From positions 1 through 29,269 of the forward strand of contig URDY01000029.1 of the NCBI GenBank assembly GCA_900546665.1: 29,269 nt of DNA. Reading direction: 5' to 3'. Both the position numbers and the translations under genes were made by a program. Below, piece after piece: positions 16,287-23,327 of this stretch; position 1 is the first letter of the stretch; every line of letters starts with the position of its first letter. This DNA comes from an uncultured Paraprevotella sp. (lineage in GTDB: Bacteria; Bacteroidota; Bacteroidia; Bacteroidales; Bacteroidaceae). The notes beneath the pieces are model-generated. The model ran no database searches. It worked only from the letters and a program-made list of their open reading frames with translations, and was not told where the DNA came from.

Positions 16287-17399
16287 ATGGGTCTATTAGA
16301 GTTCAGCAAACTGCCGGTTAATACGCTGGTTGGAGCAGATTGGGACACCTTTAAGAAGATGACCGAAGGGCAGATTATCGAAAGTAAGTACCGCCATAAG
16401 TATTATCTTACAAAGAGTGTCTGCCGTATTTTGAGTCCGTTGGCAGCCGTGCAGGATAACAAATATCAGAAACTGCTTGCAGAAAAGCCGCTTGAGAATG
16501 ATCCGCTTTTCATTCTTGGTCACTGGCGTAGCGGTACAACCTTTGTGCATAATATTTTTGCACAGGACAAGCATTTCGGTTACACCACGACTTATCAGAC
16601 TGTATTTCCTCATCTGATGATGTTCGGTCAGCCGATGTTCAAGAAAACAATGGGTTGGCTGATGCCGGACAAGCGTCCTACCGATAATATGGAACTGGCT
16701 CCGGATCTGCCGCAGGAGGAAGAGTTTGCACTTTCCAACATGATGCCATATTCTTATTACGATTTCTGGTATTTCCCCAAACGAATGATGGAGTATTGCG
16801 ACCGTTTCCTTACTTTTGAGAAAATCACGCCGGAGGAATTGGATGTGTTTAAGAAAACATTTGAGAAACTGGTGAAGATTTCTCTTTGGAATACAGGCGG
16901 TACGCAGTATCTGTCTAAGAACCCGCCTCATACGGGGCGTGTCAAGGCTTTGGTGGAATTGTTCCCGAATGCCAAGTTTATCTATCTGATGCGTAATCCT
17001 TATACCGTATTTGAGAGTACGCGCAGTTTCTTCAACAACACCATCAAGCCTCTGGAACTTCAGCATATTTCAGAAGAAGAAATGGAACAGAACATACTGG
17101 AAGCCTATACCAGACTGTATAAGGCTTATGAAGAACAGAAGAAGTTCATTCCGGAGGGTAATCTGTTTGAGGTGAAGTTTGAGGATTTTGAAGCTGACGC
17201 TATGGCTACGACACGTAAAGCCTACCAGCTCCTGGACATACCTGGATTTAAGGAGGCTGAACCGGCCATTACGGCTTACCTCAATAAAAAGAAAGGTTAC
17301 AAGAAGAACAAGTATGAATATAAGCCCCGTACAGTACAGCTTGTCAATGAGCATTGGGGATATGCCCTTAAAGACTGGGGATATGAAATACATCAGTAA
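16287..17399 (+). CDS. PAPS-dependent sulfotransferase (Sulfotransfer_3-like), candidate steroid/cholesterol sulfotransferase
   Basis: Transfers the sulfonate of PAPS to a hydroxyl of an acceptor. 370 residues, no signal peptide, so cytosolic. The PAPS site is visible: 5'-phosphosulfate loop LGHWRSGTT at 77-85, and the 3'-phosphate motif RNPYTVFES at 236-244, with Arg236 and Ser244 spaced as in the family. KNPPHTGR (211-218) is another conserved block. It begins 23 bases after cysN and ends the unit before a terminator. The same arrangement, PAPS-synthesis genes followed by a sulfotransferase, is known in Bacteroides thetaiotaomicron for sulfonation of cholesterol and steroid metabolites; as I recall, that cluster also has a PAP phosphatase and a sulfate transporter, neither of which is here. 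The acceptor (steroid, lipid or other alcohol) is an inference from context. Confidence 0.87.
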   Translation: MGLLEFSKLPVNTLVGADWDTFKKMTEGQIIESKYRHKYYLTKSVCRILSPLAAVQDNKYQKLLAEKPLENDPLFILGHWRSGTTFVHNIFAQDKHFGYTTTYQTVFPHLMMFGQPMFKKTMGWLMPDKRPTDNMELAPDLPQEEEFALSNMMPYSYYDFWYFPKRMMEYCDRFLTFEKITPEELDVFKKTFEKLVKISLWNTGGTQYLSKNPPHTGRVKALVELFPNAKFIYLMRNPYTVFESTRSFFNNTIKPLELQHISEEEMEQNILEAYTRLYKAYEEQKKFIPEGNLFEVKFEDFEADAMATTRKAYQLLDIPGFKEAEPAITAYLNKKKGYKKNKYEYKPRTVQLVNEHWGYALKDWGYEIHQ

Positions 17400-17431
17400 G
17401 GCTGTTTCTGCAATAGTATAAGCGAATAATA

Positions 17432-17481
17432 ATCAGGCCGTATGTTTCACACTTCAATGAAATGTACGGCCTGATATTTTT
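17432..17481 (+). terminator. Intrinsic terminator of the cysCDN-sulfotransferase unit
   Basis: An 11-base-pair perfect stem (17432-17442 with 17465-17475) with a 22-base loop, followed by ATTTTTAT. It lies about 32 bases after the sulfotransferase stop codon. Confidence 0.85.
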
Positions 17482-17500
17482 ATGATAGCTGCCAAATAAA

Positions 17501-17545
17501 GAAAAGCTGCAATGGACGAATGCATTCCATGCAGCTTTTCTAGTT
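17501..17545. terminator. Second hairpin, probable bidirectional terminator
   Basis: A 10-base-pair perfect stem (17501-17510 with 17531-17540) extended by five pairs past one bulged A (17512-17516 with 17526-17530). The loop contains the palindrome GAATGCATTC. T-rich stretches follow on both strands (TTTTCTAGTTTTG on plus, TTTTCTTTATTT on minus), so it could serve both the sulfotransferase unit and the leftward pseudogene. Confidence 0.65.
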
Positions 17546-17586
17546 TTGATCGAGTATGAAATGGGTTACCCTCAGATTTTCTTTTT

Positions 17587-17614
17587 ACCGGCAGGATCAG
17601 TTCGTCCTGCCGGT
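17587..17614. other. Perfect 10-bp inverted repeat near the 3' end of the pseudogene region
   Basis: ACCGGCAGGA and its reverse complement flank an 8-base loop. It is GC-rich and stable, but on neither strand is it followed at once by a T run (minus has AAAAAG, plus has TCTGTAG), so a terminator role is doubtful. It lies 35 bases beyond the last stop codon at 17650. Confidence 0.5.
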
Positions 17615-17649
17615 TCTGTAGACTTTTGAGAACAGTTTATGATATCATG

Positions 17650-18333
17650 TTATCGCAACATAAATTTTAAGGTTCTGCTCGTTCCATCGCTCATTTCATC
17701 CACACGGATATAGAAACCGCGTTTGGTCGGTTTGGAGATAAGTTCGCCTCCAATCGTATAATATCTGCTGTGGAGTATGGTGGCTTTCTTTTCTTCGGTA
17801 TTCAGTATACCGTCAGGCTTGTTTTCTTCTCCAGCTCCAAGATAGTACAGTTTGAAAGAATCGAATATGGTCCAGTCATTCTGGATACCTTCGAACTTCT
17901 TCACTCCGATTTTGGCATATTCCTGTCCTTCCTTGACTTCGAAGTACATCTCGTTCTTGTATAGACCTGCGCTAAATGCGCCTTGCGCATCAGACATGGC
18001 ATTGGGTACAAACCAATATTTGATCGGATTTTCTTCCGTGCTCAGATATTCAGCCACGTTGATGTTTTCAGAAGCAGTCGGGTTTTCAGTTCCGTCTTCT
18101 ATGATAGAGATGAATGGTTTGACATTTTCCGCACTGTCCATTCCGGCATATAGCATGGTGCGGATGTCTTCTTCATTATCACGATAGTTTTCTGCAGCTT
18201 CCTGGGCTGATCCAGAACGATAGAATCCGTTACATTCCAGTTTGTAGAATCCCGGTGCGAGTCCGAAGAAGGTTTGGTAGAGATCGAACTTGCTGTTGTT
18301 ATAGAATTCATGAGCCGCTGTCCATGTGGGCAT
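17650..18333 (-). pseudogene. C-terminal fragment of a secreted/surface protein (carbohydrate-binding-like module)
   Basis: An open stretch of about 227 codons with no start of its own: the first in-frame ATG (18331-18333) lies inside DNA that in another frame encodes heparinase residues. The protein looks like a beta-sandwich module (FDLYQTFFGLAPGFYKLECNGFYRSG, then IQNDWTIFDSFKLYYLG), ending in a strand-rich tail (YYTIGGELISKPTKRGFYIRV) that resembles C-terminal tails of Bacteroidetes surface proteins. I do not recognise the exact family. It has no signal peptide, so as it stands it could not be exported. Best read as the leftover 3' end of a larger gene joined to the heparinase fragment by a rearrangement. 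Confidence 0.7.
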
Positions 18334-19354
18334 GACTGGTTGAGGCGCTTCCTCCCTTGATTCCGAAATACAGTCCTTTCTGATATTCCCAGTCTGTCCT
18401 GATTATGGCCACGGGAGTGACACCTTGTCCGGACCAGGTTTTCCTTGAAGGTTTTCTGATACTTTCATAAGGTGTCTTGTATCCGAATACCATTATCAAA
18501 GGTACAAAACGTTTTTCTTCATCCGTAAAATTTGGGCCATGTTTTTCAAGAAAGTTTTTTTCGTTCCATAATACGGACGGGTCCTTCAGCTGGTGTGCAA
18601 ACCAGAATAGGACCGGTTGGGCTTGAGGTATTTCGCGTGCATCACCGTAATTGAACGGTTTTCCGGATGATCCGGTCATGAAGTTCATGTAGTAAGCGGA
18701 GTTCAGGAACGGACGGCTGATATTGAAGGAAAGGGTGTGGCCGAAAGCCGACTCCATGGCTGCGGCAAGCAGGACATGGAATGTGGTTCCGTATCCCCAG
18801 TAATTATAGCCTTCCGGATAATTGCCGTCAGGCAGATAGGTGTCGTGACACAATGTAATGTTTTTTAGTGAACGGCTGATGATTTGTCCGGCCAGTTCCG
18901 TTTCATCTTCGTAAATGGCCAGTGTGGCATACAGCAGGCCTGCATTACACACCTGGTTCCAGTTGATGGAAGAATTCAGGAACCAGTTGTAGGACGGGTT
19001 GAATGACGGTGTGATCGCCTTTTCAACCAGGGCCTTTCTCAGAATCTGTTTCTCCTGTCCGGACAGTTCGTCAAAAAGCCAGTCGTAACCGATGGCGACA
19101 GCCATGGCCATTTCGCCGGTGTCAAGGAAATGCGAAGGATTCCAGTCTTTGAAACGGGATACTTCCAGCATCTCGTCTATGGCTCTTTGGGCATACGCTT
19201 TCCTGCCTGTCAGTCGGTATCTTAACGACAGCATGAATATCCGTCTCATGGCTTCACGCGAGACGGCCAGCAGGCGGTATCCTTCTTTCCTGTACGTCAG
19301 TGTCGGGACGTACAGCAGGGAATCCGTCTGCTCTTTTATGTATCTTGACCATAG
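18308..19354 (-). pseudogene. Internal fragment of a heparinase II/III-family polysaccharide lyase
   Basis: In-frame coding runs from about 19354 (WSRYIKEQ) past the ATG at 19247-19249 to a TGA at 18308-18310. The residues before that ATG (EGYRLLAVSREA) are typical of the family, which shows the ATG is internal and the real N terminus is missing. Recognisable blocks: DWNPSHFLDTGEMAMAVAIG and YDWLF in the alpha/alpha toroid domain, LPDGNYPEGYNYWGYGT with the conserved Tyr-rich stretch, and GGSASTSHAHMDSGS, the start of the beta-sandwich half with its conserved histidines. The protein breaks off right after HMDSGS, where the family normally continues for 200-300 residues. Both ends are therefore gone, with no signal peptide, so it is presumed inactive. 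Confidence 0.85.
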
Positions 19355-19637
19355 GCATGTCCAAAACGATAGCCATTGTCCTTATTTTGAGGATTTTCAT
19401 GCAGAAACTCACTCCGTTCTGCTACCATCATGCTTTCAAGCATGATTTCCATCAGGTCGTGTAGACCATTTTCTTTCTCTGCATGCTTGCGCATGAGCTC
19501 AGAAATTTGCACTTTTGTGAAGTGCATAGTTTGTATATTTAGTAGTTTGGTCACTCCTAAATTACAAACTTCAGGGCTGACACGCAAGGGTCGGCCCTTT
19601 TATACTGACTATCAGACACATTTTTTGAGACAGTATC
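19355..19637 (-). mobile_element. Remnant of an IS256-family insertion sequence (left end and transposase N terminus)
   Basis: On the minus strand the remnant opens at 19637 with GATACTGTCTCAAAA, similar to IS256-family terminal repeats. A transposase reading frame starts at the ATG at 19525-19527 (MHFTKVQISELMRKHAEK). The following ENGLHDLMEIMLESMM, AERSEFL and NGYRFGHAYGQ are typical of the Mutator-like IS256 transposase N terminus. The frame is lost after about 58-60 of the usual roughly 400 residues, where heparinase sequence begins; the DDE catalytic domain and right end are absent. An upstream in-frame ATG at 19587 gives a longer frame but is unlikely to be used. The joint shares the bases TGGTCA with what follows. 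Confidence 0.82.
19529..19569 (-). repeat. Inverted repeat abutting the IS256 transposase start codon
   Basis: The arms 19529-19542 and 19557-19569 are nearly perfect reverse complements (GTTTGTAtATTTAG against CTAAATTACAAAC, one base extra). On the transposase mRNA the stem ends one base before the ATG, with GGAG inside the loop region. Such stems at IS ends commonly limit translation from read-through transcripts; here it survives as part of the remnant. Confidence 0.6.
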
Positions 19638-19689
19638 ACAATTTTCTAAAAGATGGATTATCTTTTGAAAAAATGGTTTCTGGAAATAA

Positions 19690-19724
19690 AAGGGGCCTGA
19701 CCGGCTTTTTGCCGTCAGGCCTTG
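19690..19724 (-). terminator. Intrinsic terminator of the addAB-archaemetzincin unit
   Basis: The arms 19694-19705 and 19711-19721 pair over 11 positions with one bulged C, closing a five-base loop. On the minus strand the stem leads into CCCCTTTTATTT. It lies about 27 bases past the archaemetzincin stop codon at 19751. Confidence 0.8.
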
Positions 19725-19750
19725 TCATATAAGGGGTTTGAATATCGTGG

Positions 19751-20413
19751 TTACAGTTTCCAGTTTTTATTTTTCAGAAAGTCTTTGCATTTCGGACAGA
19801 ATCCGCTACTTGTCCTGAATTTGTTGCCACCCTCTGCGTTTTGCATGATGCAGGTCTTGTCCGGACAGTGTGGCAGACCGAAAGCATGGGCCAGTTCGTG
19901 CTGTACCAGTTCGGAAAAGTCGCTGTAATCCTTGCATCTGAAATCGGAAAATACCGCTACATGGTTGCCCAATCCGTGAGCCATGCCCATGATGCCGAAA
20001 TTCGGACTGTTCCGGAAGTTGTTCAGGCTGATATCCGCCTGGGTCAGTCCGACTACCACATTTTCATCTTTTTTGAATGTGGCCAGATAAGCGTTCAGCT
20101 TGTCGGCCAGGTATCTTTTGCGCGGTGCATAATATGCTTCCTTGGGTAACGGGATATTCTTGATGAATTCGCATTGGGGATAATGCAGCCGTAACGAGTC
20201 CATCATGCGTTCCCTTACCTTGTCGGAGACTTTTCCTATGGTGTAAACCTGAATGACAGGAATGGAGGCGGGCTGCTGTTCTGAAGAAACGGTATCCGTA
20301 TCCGTTTTGATGCACGCCTTTTCAGCCTGTGGGCGGCATCCAGTGGCTATGGCCAGCCATAACAGCAAGCCGGCAACTGTTGCGGATCTTTTCATTTTCA
20401 ATGGATCATTCAT
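19751..20413 (-). CDS. Archaemetzincin-type zinc metalloprotease, predicted lipoprotein
   Basis: The C-terminal half carries the archaemetzincin signature almost letter for letter: HELAHAFGLPHC, then four residues, CIM, then FCPKC (HExxHxxGxxHC-x4-CxM...CxxC). The three histidines bind catalytic zinc, the Glu is the base, and the four cysteines make a second structural zinc site. The N terminus reads MKRSATVAGLLLWLAIATGC, a lipoprotein signal peptide with lipobox ATGC, so the mature enzyme is probably anchored in the cell envelope, unlike cytosolic archaeal members. Possible starts are 20413 (MNDPLKMKR) and 20395 (MKR); I chose 20413. The ATG at 20479 would lie inside addB and hide the signal peptide. 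Starting 16 bases after the addB stop, it looks co-transcribed. The substrate is unknown. Confidence 0.85.
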   Translation of the reverse strand: MNDPLKMKRSATVAGLLLWLAIATGCRPQAEKACIKTDTDTVSSEQQPASIPVIQVYTIGKVSDKVRERMMDSLRLHYPQCEFIKNIPLPKEAYYAPRKRYLADKLNAYLATFKKDENVVVGLTQADISLNNFRNSPNFGIMGMAHGLGNHVAVFSDFRCKDYSDFSELVQHELAHAFGLPHCPDKTCIMQNAEGGNKFRTSSGFCPKCKDFLKNKNWKL

Positions 20414-20429
20414 GATAAGAGTCAGTCTT

Positions 20430-23300
20430 TTATTTTCTGCATAATGCCTTGAAATCGCAGTAAGCACATTTATCTTCAATTTCCGTTTGTGTGAACGGAG
20501 TGTCCGGATTGAAAATCTCCTCGGTCAGGTTTTGCAGGCAGCTTCTGAATTCTTCCTCGTGGCGGCTGAAGTCATCCACATCCTCTTTGTCTTTCCGTGC
20601 TTCGCCCATTTGGATGACCGGAGAATAAGTTTCCGATGAAGCCTTGTGGATGTAGAGCAGGGAAGGGGCAACCTTCCAGTCATTATGTCCTTTTTCCCGC
20701 AATTGCCTGCACACGATGGCGGCATACATGAACGTCTGGAAAACATATCCCGATCTTTTCTTGTCCGGAATGAAGAGCGAGGCAATATCGGCCGGAACAT
20801 CTGCAGAACCGCCTGTCTTGTAGTCTACAATGCGGAGTGTCTGGCCTTTGCGGTCCATGCGGTCGATGGTACCTCCTATGCGAGTCTTCAGAATGCCTTT
20901 GGGCGTCTTCACATTCCAGTCCTCCCGCACCTCGTGTTCCGTATCCAGAAAGACGAAAGGCGCGTAGCGGATGTCGTGCTGCAGCAGTTGCCGGACATAA
21001 CGGGTGATGACAGCCGCGTTGATATACTGTATACCGTTGTATTCCGGACGTTCGTTGAGCGGCACGTTAAAGAAGAGTTCCTTAAACCCGTTGTCCACGT
21101 AGCTTTGCAGCCGCGTCTGGTCCTTGACCAGTTCCTCCAGAGTCTGGCGGTCGATGTCCTTGCTGCGTACGGTCAGGTCTTTGTAGATATGTTCTGCCGC
21201 ATAATGGAAAATGCTGCCGAATTTGGCCGGATCAATTTCTGCCGTAACCTCATCCGGAGCCTTGAGCTGTGCCACATATTTGAAGTAAAATTTAAGCGGA
21301 CAGTCCATGTAAGTGTTCAGGGCTGAAGGCGACAGCAAGGCTTTCGGATTGACCCGGATATCGAATATCTCCTGCATGCGGTGCATGATTTCCGGAGTCT
21401 TGCTGATGGTGATGGGGGCAGTTCCCATCGGCGACTGTGCAGTCTGGAGTTGCAGTTGCCTGATCTCGTGCGGCCATTCGATGAGGAATTGCAGCATGAA
21501 GCGTGACTGTTCGCCGCGGTTCAGACCGTCGGTGGACGTGTTGTAGACCAGTGTGACTTTCTCGGCCCGTTGCAGTAGCCTGTAGAAATAATAGGCATAT
21601 ACCGCAATCTTATGGTCGATGGTTGTCATGCCGAAAGCCTTGCGGAGATTGTAGGGGATAAACGAAGCGTCGCTTCCGGCTTTGGGTAATTGGCCTTCAT
21701 TGACCGAAAGCATGATGAGATGCCTGAAGTCCAGGTTACGGGTTTCCAGTACACCCATGACCTGCAGACCGATGGCCGGTTCGCCGTGGAACGGGATGCT
21801 GGTGGTGGAAATGACCCGCGTGATCAGTCTCAGCAGCGTGTCGGGACGGATCGTCAGTTCCCCGCTTTCAATCAGGGTATAGAAACGGTTCACCAGCGTG
21901 TAAGTCTTGAATAAGGCTTCCTTATACAACTGGTCGTTAGGTGTCTCGTCTTCCTTTTTCCGGTAAAGGGTAGCCACCTGTTTGAGTGCGTCAGAGAGCA
22001 TGCGGCAGAGAGAAAGGTTGTCCGTGCAGGGCGTGAACAGGGCCTTCAGGATTTCGTCACGCTGCAGTTCTGCCGGGAGAGGGTAGAAGCGGTTCCGTCC
22101 GGTCAGGTCACGTTCCAGTTGTTCGGCTTCTGCCGACAGCATGCGCGTGTAGGGATGTTTCAGTACGCTGACCACTTCGTCGAACAGGAAACGGCCGCTG
22201 CGGCTGTGGAAACCGTCGGTATGCAGCGCCATGAGGGCATTGACAAAGCTGTAGGCCGGAGTCTGTGCCAGGGGGAAACCCATGGTGACATTAAGATGCT
22301 TCACGTCCTCCGGCAGGGCATGGAGGACCGGTTGCAGCAAAGCCTCGTTGCAGAGCACGATGGCTGTTTCCTTTTCGTCCTTTGTCAGATTCTCTCTCAG
22401 CCATTGGGGCAGATAACGGCTTTGTCCGTTCTCGGTCGGTGAGGCCAGATAAGTGATGTCCTTTTTCTGTCCCAGATGATCGAAGCAGGATGCCGGCAGT
22501 TCGGACGGAAAATCCCGGAGATTCCGGCGGATAAACTCACCGGCCTCATGAGGGGACCTGTTCAGGTAGAAAAGGTCGTAATCCCAGTAGAAAAGAGCCT
22601 TTCCGGCCTCGTTCAGTTTGCTGAAAAGAGCCTGTTCAACCTTGTTGAGCACATTGAAACCGATGAAGACATACGTCCGGTGCGGAAAATCTTCCAAACG
22701 GAACTGTTCGATGACATCACGGTAGAGCATGCCTTCATAAGCGATGCCTTGCTCACGCAGACAGGATCTGAATTGGGTATATATGTCTCCGAGGACGTTC
22801 CACAGGGTCGTGAAACGCTGTTTGAGTTCGGTGGTGTTTTCTATGGAGAAATGATGGAAGAACTGGCTGATGGCCTCCTTCTGGCCTTCTTCCAGAAATT
22901 CATAATGGTCCGTCAGGTCGTTCAGGTCTTTCAGGTTGCTGAACAGGGCGTCAGTGTCCGCCATGTTCTTGTCTGCATCGTCGAAATCGGCAATCAGCAT
23001 TTCGCCCCAGAAATAGAACTCGTCGAGTGTTTCCTGGCTGCCGGTGGCATTACAGAAAATCTTGTAAAGGTCGCATACCAGTTTGACGGGATCACCTGTT
23101 TCCAGACCGGCCGGTTTGCGGAACAGTTCGCTGATGCTGAGATAGGCCGGCGACCATACCGGGCGTCCGGCTTCCCGGGCCAGATATTCGTTGAAGAAAA
23201 GGCTGGCACGCTTGTTTGGGAAAACCACAGCCACGTCTGCCAGGTTGCCCCCGGTCTTTTGGAAAAGATCCCGGGCTACAGATTTGAGAAATGTATCCAT
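20430..23300 (-). CDS. addB: AddB-like subunit of AddAB helicase-nuclease (PD-(D/E)XK nuclease)
   Basis: Partner of AddA in processing double-strand breaks to Chi-regulated 3' ends for RecA. 956 residues. The N-terminal region is helicase-shaped but has lost the Walker A motif (NLADVAVVFPNKRASLFF where ATP-binding members have GxxGxGKT), typical of the inactivated Bacteroidetes AddB helicase. The C-terminal nuclease domain has GSIFHYAAEHIY (His), GTIDRMDRKGQTLRIVDYKTG (Asp, Asp, Lys) and VFQTFMYAAIV (Gln motif). Cys of MDCPLKFYF together with the terminal Cys945, Cys948 and Cys954 (CAYCDFKALC) forms the AddB-type iron-sulfur staple. It starts 27 bases after addA. Confidence 0.88.
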   Translation of the reverse strand: MDTFLKSVARDLFQKTGGNLADVAVVFPNKRASLFFNEYLAREAGRPVWSPAYLSISELFRKPAGLETGDPVKLVCDLYKIFCNATGSQETLDEFYFWGEMLIADFDDADKNMADTDALFSNLKDLNDLTDHYEFLEEGQKEAISQFFHHFSIENTTELKQRFTTLWNVLGDIYTQFRSCLREQGIAYEGMLYRDVIEQFRLEDFPHRTYVFIGFNVLNKVEQALFSKLNEAGKALFYWDYDLFYLNRSPHEAGEFIRRNLRDFPSELPASCFDHLGQKKDITYLASPTENGQSRYLPQWLRENLTKDEKETAIVLCNEALLQPVLHALPEDVKHLNVTMGFPLAQTPAYSFVNALMALHTDGFHSRSGRFLFDEVVSVLKHPYTRMLSAEAEQLERDLTGRNRFYPLPAELQRDEILKALFTPCTDNLSLCRMLSDALKQVATLYRKKEDETPNDQLYKEALFKTYTLVNRFYTLIESGELTIRPDTLLRLITRVISTTSIPFHGEPAIGLQVMGVLETRNLDFRHLIMLSVNEGQLPKAGSDASFIPYNLRKAFGMTTIDHKIAVYAYYFYRLLQRAEKVTLVYNTSTDGLNRGEQSRFMLQFLIEWPHEIRQLQLQTAQSPMGTAPITISKTPEIMHRMQEIFDIRVNPKALLSPSALNTYMDCPLKFYFKYVAQLKAPDEVTAEIDPAKFGSIFHYAAEHIYKDLTVRSKDIDRQTLEELVKDQTRLQSYVDNGFKELFFNVPLNERPEYNGIQYINAAVITRYVRQLLQHDIRYAPFVFLDTEHEVREDWNVKTPKGILKTRIGGTIDRMDRKGQTLRIVDYKTGGSADVPADIASLFIPDKKRSGYVFQTFMYAAIVCRQLREKGHNDWKVAPSLLYIHKASSETYSPVIQMGEARKDKEDVDDFSRHEEEFRSCLQNLTEEIFNPDTPFTQTEIEDKCAYCDFKALCRK

Positions 23301-23327
23301 AATTGATTGGTATAGGAACAGGGTTAG

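Noticed and set aside
20414..20479. Upstream ATG for the archaemetzincin
   Set aside because: Lies within the addB coding end and would bury the lipoprotein signal peptide.
22476..23306. 276-codon plus-strand frame antisense to addB
   Set aside because: Shadow of a GC-richer real gene; the opposite strand encodes recognisable AddB domains across the whole stretch.
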